Source of the DNA: M55B167 sp964406095
GTDB lineage: Bacteria > Verrucomicrobiota > Kiritimatiellia > RFP12 > UBA1067
Direction: 5' to 3'
DNA: 58,185 nucleotides
Assembly: GCA_964406095.1 (NCBI GenBank)
Contig: CAYOQJ010000113.1
Coordinates: 1 to 58,185, forward strand
A program made the translations under genes and the position numbers. Below, piece after piece: positions 53,288 to 58,185 of this stretch. The notes beneath the pieces were generated by a model that was given only the letters and a program-made list of their open reading frames with translations, was not told where the DNA came from and did not search any database. The stretch's first letter is position 1. The number at the start of each line of letters is the position of its first letter.

Positions 53288-54499
53288 ATGTTCAGGAATA
53301 TCTCAATAAACTCAATGTTATTTTTCGTATTGGCACTTTTCTCATTGGGCCATACGGCAGCGCCGCCTGTTATAACAGTTCGGAAAAGCGGGGCAAACAA
53401 AGCCTCGGTCTCCCTCTCTGAACTCAAAAGCGGAGGAGTGTATGGACGACTTTTCGCACAAACGCTACAGAATGACCTCAAACTCTCCGGCTGGTTTGAA
53501 GTGCTGCCGCCCGGACGTGCCGGCTCCGTCACAATCAAAGGGATTGCGGCTGATAGCGGTGGAGGAATGCAGAGCAATCTGCGTGTAAGCTGGCCGGGCA
53601 AGGCTTTCAACTGGACTAAAGCGTCATCCGGTCGGCAGGAAGTACGCAATCAGGCCCACAAACTGGCCGATGAGATGGTGCGGCTGATCGCCGGTGAAAA
53701 AGGCATCGCCTCAACCAGAATTGTCTTTGTGAACCGTCGCGGTCGTAACAATGCCGATGTTTATATGTGTGATGCGGATGGCGGCAGCATGATGCAGTTG
53801 ACCCGTGACAATATCGCCGCAGTGGGTCCGCGCTGGGCACCCAATGGAAAAGATATATTTTACACCAGTTTTGTGAAGGGTTATCCCGCCATCTACCGTC
53901 TCGTAAATTGTGGACGCAACCGGCGTATGCTGGCGCCATTCAAAGGTTTGAATACCGGTGCGGCGGTTTCACCGGACGGTAGCCGCATCGCGTTGATCCT
54001 CTCGTATCAGGGTAACCCCGAACTCTATGTTTTGCAGGTCGCTTCGGGCAGAATAAGCCGCATGACCAAGACCCTGCACGGAGTGGAGGCCAGTCCCTGT
54101 TGGTCGCCGGACGGACGAAGTATAGTCTATGTAAGCGATGTCTCCCGTAAACCCAATCTCTATGTTGTCAACGTCGCGACACGCCAGTCAAGACGCCTGA
54201 CCTACCGCGGCACAGAAAATGTTAACCCCGACTGGAATTCGAAGGGCGGCATTGTGTATGCAAGCAAGAGCGGCGGTGGCTGGCAGATCGCAGTGCTCGA
54301 CCCGGCCAGAGGCGAAAGCTCGCTGAGTTATATCACAAAAGATGGTGGCTATGAACATCCCTCATGGGCTGCGGATGGCAGACATATTGTCTGTAGTCGC
54401 TACTCAACACTCTATATCCTGGACACTTTGGGTGATCCTCCGGTGAGGTTGATCAAAATCGCTGGAAACTGGATGTCGCCTGATTGGTCTGAACGTTAA
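53288..54499 (+). CDS. tolB: TolB, periplasmic Tol-Pal protein
   Basis: A 403-residue TolB. Signal peptide, N-terminal domain with SGGVYGRLFAQTLQNDLKLSGWFEVLP, then a six-bladed propeller with repeats such as VSPDGSRIALILSYQGNPELYVL and WSPDGRSIVYVSDVSRKPNLYVV. TolB links Pal to TolA in the cell-envelope division machinery. AAGGAG gives the ribosome site. Pal follows after 30 bases. Confidence 0.92.
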   Translation: MFRNISINSMLFFVLALFSLGHTAAPPVITVRKSGANKASVSLSELKSGGVYGRLFAQTLQNDLKLSGWFEVLPPGRAGSVTIKGIAADSGGGMQSNLRVSWPGKAFNWTKASSGRQEVRNQAHKLADEMVRLIAGEKGIASTRIVFVNRRGRNNADVYMCDADGGSMMQLTRDNIAAVGPRWAPNGKDIFYTSFVKGYPAIYRLVNCGRNRRMLAPFKGLNTGAAVSPDGSRIALILSYQGNPELYVLQVASGRISRMTKTLHGVEASPCWSPDGRSIVYVSDVSRKPNLYVVNVATRQSRRLTYRGTENVNPDWNSKGGIVYASKSGGGWQIAVLDPARGESSLSYITKDGGYEHPSWAADGRHIVCSRYSTLYILDTLGDPPVRLIKIAGNWMSPDWSER

Positions 54500-54529
54500 A
54501 AATACCCGAAACAAAAATAGGAGTACACA

Positions 54530-55126
54530 ATGCAAAAAATGCGAGTTGCGTTTATCGTTAATATAGCCCTGGTAACTTCTCTGGTATGTATGGATACCGG
54601 TTGCCGTACCAAGACGGGGGGCTGGCGCTGGCCCTGGCAGAAAGACCGCTCAATGGAATTGGGCGCATCGGGCGAAGATTTTATTGATCCCGAGTTGCTG
54701 ACCGGCAGCGATATTCCGGGAGTCTATGATGAGAGCGGTGCGCTGGTCAGCGGTGCTCGCTTTGAAGATACCCTGCAGCAGGTTCAGGGAGTTACCTTCT
54801 CCCCGATTTACTTTGCTTTCGATAGCTATGTGCTTCCTCCGCATGAGATCGCCAAGGTCGATGCCGTCGGACAGCATCTGATCGCTACTCCCGGTCATGT
54901 TCTGGTCATAGAAGGTCATTGCGACGAACGCGGTAGCAATGAGTATAACCTCGCACTTGGTGAAAACCGTGCATTGGCGGTTCGCTCATATCTGGTCAAT
55001 ATGGGTGTCCAGGCTGATCGGATTCAGACCTGCAGTTTTGGCGAAGAAAAACCTGCTGTAATGGGCACAGGCGAGAGCGTCTGGAGTCTCAACCGCCGGG
55101 GTGAGTTTGCTCTCTTCCAGAAGTGA
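54530..55126 (+). CDS. pal: Peptidoglycan-associated lipoprotein Pal
   Basis: A 198-residue lipoprotein. A signal with Cys near residue 25 (LVCMDTGC), a linker, and a C-terminal OmpA-like peptidoglycan-binding domain (FSPIYFAFDSYVLPP ... IEGHCDERGSNEYNLALGENRALAVRSYL). It anchors the outer membrane to the wall together with TolB. AGGAG gives the ribosome site. Confidence 0.93.
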   Translation: MQKMRVAFIVNIALVTSLVCMDTGCRTKTGGWRWPWQKDRSMELGASGEDFIDPELLTGSDIPGVYDESGALVSGARFEDTLQQVQGVTFSPIYFAFDSYVLPPHEIAKVDAVGQHLIATPGHVLVIEGHCDERGSNEYNLALGENRALAVRSYLVNMGVQADRIQTCSFGEEKPAVMGTGESVWSLNRRGEFALFQK

Positions 55127-55216
55127 TTCGCGACAGCCAACCAATCTTGATGAATATTTCTGCCGCGTGCGGTTATCCTCACGCGGAACGTTTCAATAGA
55201 ACTCAGAGGCGTTGCA

Positions 55217-55729
55217 TTGAGTGCTAACTATCCGTATGTAATCGCATTCTTCGGCGGATCGGTCGGGGCAAGTGAATGGCTTATGCTGTTCATTGTCGTC
55301 CTTATTGTCGTTGGCCCCCGTAAATTGCCCGAACTGGCCAGGAAATTCGGGCGGACCATGGAGATGTTCCGCCGCGCAGCCGATGAATTCAAAGATCAGA
55401 TCATGAATATGGATAGAGAGTTCAATGACAGCGTCAGCCATGTAACCGGCGATTCGAAGGACGACAGCAACGAGGATTACCAGGATTTGAATGAGGCTTA
55501 CGGCGATGATGGCTACGCCTATGATGAAGGTGCCTATGACGACGCGGATTATCCGGGCAACGAGGATGTCGCCGCCGATTACGCGAGCGAAACGCAAAAT
55601 GAAACAGCGGATTCTGAACAGCTGCAACCGGACGAATCCTCAGCCGAGCACCCGTATCTGAAAGATTTGCCGGATGATTCCCCCGAGAACCCCCGGCATG
55701 TCGACGGCGGCTCCAAGGAGGATGTGTAA
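55217..55729 (+). CDS. tatA: Twin-arginine translocase TatA/TatB family protein
   Basis: A 170-residue Tat subunit. One N-terminal helix (ASEWLMLFIVVLIVVGPRKLPELARKFGR) with the Glu near the membrane and the hinge Pro, an amphipathic helix, and a long, highly acidic tail (Asp/Glu/Tyr-rich, about 80-170). The TatA or TatB role is not decided; the long tail is TatB-like. Start TTG at 55217, preceded by AGAGG. It serves the Tat substrates found elsewhere in the window. Its stop overlaps the tatC ATG (TAATG). Confidence 0.85.
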   Translation: MSANYPYVIAFFGGSVGASEWLMLFIVVLIVVGPRKLPELARKFGRTMEMFRRAADEFKDQIMNMDREFNDSVSHVTGDSKDDSNEDYQDLNEAYGDDGYAYDEGAYDDADYPGNEDVAADYASETQNETADSEQLQPDESSAEHPYLKDLPDDSPENPRHVDGGSKEDV

Positions 55730-56556
55730 TGAAGTTGAGTCGGTTTAATTTTCACAAAACCGATAATTTACAGGAAGATGAATATAATGATCCTCCGCGT
55801 CCGTTTATCGAACATCTGATCGAATTGCGCACCTGCCTCGTGCGGTGTATGCTGGCTTGGGTTGTCTGCCTGCTGATCACCGGCGTCTGCGCCCCGTTTA
55901 TCAAAACATGGCTGATGGAGCCAGCTGCACAAAGTTCCCACATGGTCCAGGGATTATCCTGGACAATCGGGGTCGATATTCTGTTGAAAATTATGTTGTG
56001 GGGCGGCACAGCTTTGAGTTTGCCTGCGCTGATCTTCTTTCTGATGAAATTTATTTTTCCCGGCCTTAAACGCAGTGAACGCTCCACTATAGTTTTTTGT
56101 CTGGGTGGTTCGACAATTCTGTTTCTGCTGGGTGTCTGGATGGCTTATGCCAAAACACTGGAGGTGGCTTTCAGAGTTTTCCAGGCGATTAACCGCTGGA
56201 TGGGAATACCAGTGGAGGTTATCAGGATCGAAGACCATATCGCGATTGTCCTTAAAACCATTATCGCCTTCGGTTTAGCTTTTCAGGTGCCTCTGGTGAT
56301 TTTGCTGCTTGGATGGATTGGATTGATTTCAGCCGCCAGTCTGCGCAGTAAACGACGCATCGCAATTGTGGTTATTTTTGCAATGGCAATGCTACTGACA
56401 CCCCCTGATCCGATCTCCCAGATCATAATGGCGCTGCCGATGTGTGTGCTTTATGAGCTTTGTATCTGGATCATCACTCTGCGTGAAATGGCTAAGGGTA
56501 AAAATAAGATCGCGGATGAGAACCCGGAAGGAGATGACAGTGAAAAGAACAGCTGA
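55729..56556 (+). CDS. tatC: Twin-arginine translocase TatC
   Basis: A 275-residue TatC receptor with six membrane segments. It shows RPFIEHLIELRTCLVRC, FPGLKRSERS and the C-terminal FAMAMLLTPPDPISQIIMALPMCVLYELCIWI block. TatC recognises the twin-arginine signal. It overlaps the tatA/B stop by one base, and hisB overlaps its end. Confidence 0.97.
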   Translation: MKLSRFNFHKTDNLQEDEYNDPPRPFIEHLIELRTCLVRCMLAWVVCLLITGVCAPFIKTWLMEPAAQSSHMVQGLSWTIGVDILLKIMLWGGTALSLPALIFFLMKFIFPGLKRSERSTIVFCLGGSTILFLLGVWMAYAKTLEVAFRVFQAINRWMGIPVEVIRIEDHIAIVLKTIIAFGLAFQVPLVILLLGWIGLISAASLRSKRRIAIVVIFAMAMLLTPPDPISQIIMALPMCVLYELCIWIITLREMAKGKNKIADENPEGDDSEKNS

Positions 56557-57130
56557 AATCAAACGTAAAACACGCGAAACCGATATCGGTGTTGCTGTAA
56601 ATCTGGATGGCACAGGAGTGTCAGATATAAAAACAGGTGTGGGCTTTCTGGATCATATGCTGGAGTTGCTTGCCAGACACTCGTTAATTGATCTGTCAAT
56701 CCACGCCGAAGGTGATCTGCACGTTGATTATCATCACACGGTCGAGGATGTCGGATTGGTGCTGGGATCAGCTCTGAACAAGGCCCTCGGTGAACGCCGG
56801 GGTATCCGTCGCTACGGTTTCTTTCTGCTGCCGATGGATGAAGCTCTCGCGGAAGTGGCAGTTGATCTGGGAGGAAGACCCTATTTGATTATGCAAACTC
56901 CGATGAAACACATGATGATTCGCGATTTCGAAGTCAAGCTGATCGAAGAGTTTTTCCGTGCACTTTCGATTGAGGGACGTATGAACATCCATCTGCGTCA
57001 GATCAGCGGCGATGAGCCCCACCACCTCTGTGAAGCCTTTTTTAAAGGCTTCGCCCGTGCTCTGCGCGCCGCAGTGGAGTCTGATGCGCGTGAGAACGGT
57101 GTGCCCTCCAGCAAAGGGATGTTGATTTGA
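56540..57130 (+). CDS. hisB: Imidazoleglycerol-phosphate dehydratase
   Basis: HisB dehydratase of histidine synthesis, about 196 residues, without the phosphatase domain found in enteric HisB. Metal-binding HHTVED motif, LDHMLELLARHS and the second GDEPHHLCEAFFKGFARAL block are complete. The reading frame is open back to 56444, inside tatC, but GGAAGGAG lies at 56525-56532, so GTG 56540 has ideal spacing while ATG 56534 directly abuts it. Overlap with the tatC end suggests coupling. Confidence 0.95.
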   Translation: MKRTAEIKRKTRETDIGVAVNLDGTGVSDIKTGVGFLDHMLELLARHSLIDLSIHAEGDLHVDYHHTVEDVGLVLGSALNKALGERRGIRRYGFFLLPMDEALAEVAVDLGGRPYLIMQTPMKHMMIRDFEVKLIEEFFRALSIEGRMNIHLRQISGDEPHHLCEAFFKGFARALRAAVESDARENGVPSSKGMLI

Positions 57131-57218
57131 CAAATTGCAGCTGAAATAACTCTCACTGGCTTTGTGCCTAAGTAGATTGGATGTCTCTAAGAGATTCTGC
57201 CCATAAGGGAATTTGCAC

Positions 57219-57944
57219 ATGATTATACTGCCTGCAATAGACTTAAAAAATGGACACTGTGTGCGCCTGCGCCAGGGACGCGCCGATGATACCACAATCT
57301 ATTCCGATGATCCGCTCGGACAAGCGCGCCAATGGGTCGCCGAGGGAGCGCGCGAACTGCACGTTGTTGATTTGGACGGAGCTTTCAACGGCAAGCCGGT
57401 ACATACCTCTGTAATTAAAAGTATTATTCAAAAGTCGAAAATTCCGGTTGAAGTCGGCGGAGGTCTGCGTGCGGATGAGCATATCGCAGAACTGGTCGCA
57501 GCCGGGGTAAAGCGTGCCGTTATTGGCACACGTGCGCTTGAAGATGGTGCGGTGCTTGGTAATCTGGTTGCCCGTTTCGGTGATATCATAACTGTTGGTA
57601 TCGATGCACGCGATGGTCTTGTGCAGGTGCGTGGCTGGATCGAAACCACTACAACCCGCGCCGTTGATCTGGCCCGCCGTGTCGAAGATGCCGGTGTTAA
57701 AACCATCATCTATACCGATACCGCCACCGACGGTATGCTCGAAGGTCCCAACCTCAAGGCGGTGGATGAGATGTGTCGGACAGTCGCCTGCCGGGTGATC
57801 GCCTCAGGTGGGGTGAGGGCCCCCGAACATGTCACCGCACTCAAAGTGCTGAATCACACCAACCTTTACGGTGCTATTGTCGGCAAGGCACTCTACGACG
57901 GACGAACCACACTCAGTGCTTTGTGCTCGGCTGCGAATGTCTGA
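57219..57944 (+). CDS. hisA: HisA, phosphoribosylformimino-AICAR-P isomerase
   Basis: The isomerase of histidine synthesis, 241 residues, a (beta/alpha)8 barrel. Opening MIILPAIDLKNGHCVRLRQG with the catalytic Asp and VEVGGGLR, the second Asp in IYTDTATDGMLEGPN, and VIASGGV at the end. AAGGGAA lies before ATG 57219; a TTG at 57213 is in frame but less likely. Last gene before the contig-end repeat. Confidence 0.96.
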   Translation: MIILPAIDLKNGHCVRLRQGRADDTTIYSDDPLGQARQWVAEGARELHVVDLDGAFNGKPVHTSVIKSIIQKSKIPVEVGGGLRADEHIAELVAAGVKRAVIGTRALEDGAVLGNLVARFGDIITVGIDARDGLVQVRGWIETTTTRAVDLARRVEDAGVKTIIYTDTATDGMLEGPNLKAVDEMCRTVACRVIASGGVRAPEHVTALKVLNHTNLYGAIVGKALYDGRTTLSALCSAANV

Positions 57945-58092
57945 GCGGCCGTTAGCCTGAAAATAAAAACCACTGAAATAATTTTGCGCGCGCCGCCAGC
58001 GCAAATCCAATCATAAACCGGCAAATGGCTGTAGGGGAGTGCATCTATCCTGACCGAATATTTCCAGCGCCAGTACACACAACCCAAATTAT

Positions 58093-58185
58093 CCTATTTA
58101 CGGCATTTGAAATTCAGAAACTGAGTTAAATGATTGTTAATAAGGAATTTGTTAATTTTATAAGCTTCACCCAATGGGTGAAGAA
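58093..58185 (-). repeat. 93-bp inverted repeat, right copy
   Basis: Exact reverse complement of bases 2-94. The 148 bases between hisA and this copy (57945-58092) contain no recognisable gene. Confidence 0.9.

Noticed and set aside
1..58185. A linear plasmid or phage with terminal inverted repeats
   Set aside because: The content is chromosomal housekeeping (dnaG, gltX, gap, pgk, tatC, his and ilv genes), with no phage or plasmid replication genes.
1..58185. CRISPR arrays, insertion sequences or prophage
   Set aside because: No regularly spaced repeats, transposase, integrase or structural phage genes could be found.

Overview
The window reads as a chromosomal contig from an uncultured, probably anaerobic bacterium of the PVC superphylum (Lentisphaerota / Kiritimatiellota / Verrucomicrobiota side). 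The placement is inference from gene content. It has a Minf_1886-type protein (known mainly from Planctomycetes and Verrucomicrobia), a DUF6941-type protein, an HzsA-like beta-propeller/cytochrome protein, a GH109-type enzyme beside a Tat-exported oxidoreductase, a sulfatase remnant, a UroD-fold protein, and a superoxide reductase. Base composition is balanced. No phage, plasmid, CRISPR or transposase genes were found. Both contig ends carry the same 93-bp sequence in inverted orientation, so the contig most likely stops in an interspersed repeat.

Layout. 0.1-11.5 kb: a PhnP-like hydrolase, an unknown exported protein, tsaD, a large membrane/TPR protein, thioredoxin, the rplU-rpmA-obg ribosome cluster, a TPR protein, and a Minf_1886/HIT pair. 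11.5-16 kb: a catabolic cluster (2-hydroxyacid dehydrogenase, HpaI-type aldolase, broken sulfatase, UroD-fold protein) facing a divergent GntR regulator. 16-18.7 kb: phosphomutase-like, endonuclease/exonuclease/phosphatase and membrane metalloprotease genes. 18.7-22.2 kb: ilvBN behind a branched-chain leader peptide and attenuator, then aroE. 22.3-23.4 kb: a 47-residue peptide gene with its own promoter followed by an HPr-kinase-like gene, the best candidate here for an undescribed peptide-modification system. 23.4-30.6 kb: gltX, a Gfo/Idh oxidoreductase, a strong terminator, superoxide reductase, a second internally deleted gene, DUF456, the HzsA-like protein and a YrbL-like kinase. 30.7-38.6 kb: a MoxR/DUF58/Bat operon with BatB-C and BatD-E type fusions. 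38.7-41.5 kb: two Tat-exported Gfo/Idh proteins, one GH109. 41.6-46.8 kb: gap, pgk, tRNA-Met, and dnaG overlapping a convergent gene. 47-53.2 kb: tRNA-dihydrouridine synthase and a corrinoid/siderophore-type ABC importer with TonB receptor under a cobalamin riboswitch. 53.2-58 kb: tolB, pal, tatA/B, tatC, hisB, hisA.

Regulation that can be read directly includes several sigma70-type promoters with 16-18 bp spacers, the ilv attenuator, the B12 riboswitch with a hairpin covering the Shine-Dalgarno of the TonB receptor, and a GC-rich terminator at 26.0 kb. Two genes (sulfatase, glycosidase-like) share the same damage: an intact 5' end joined out of frame to what looks like the original 3' end.
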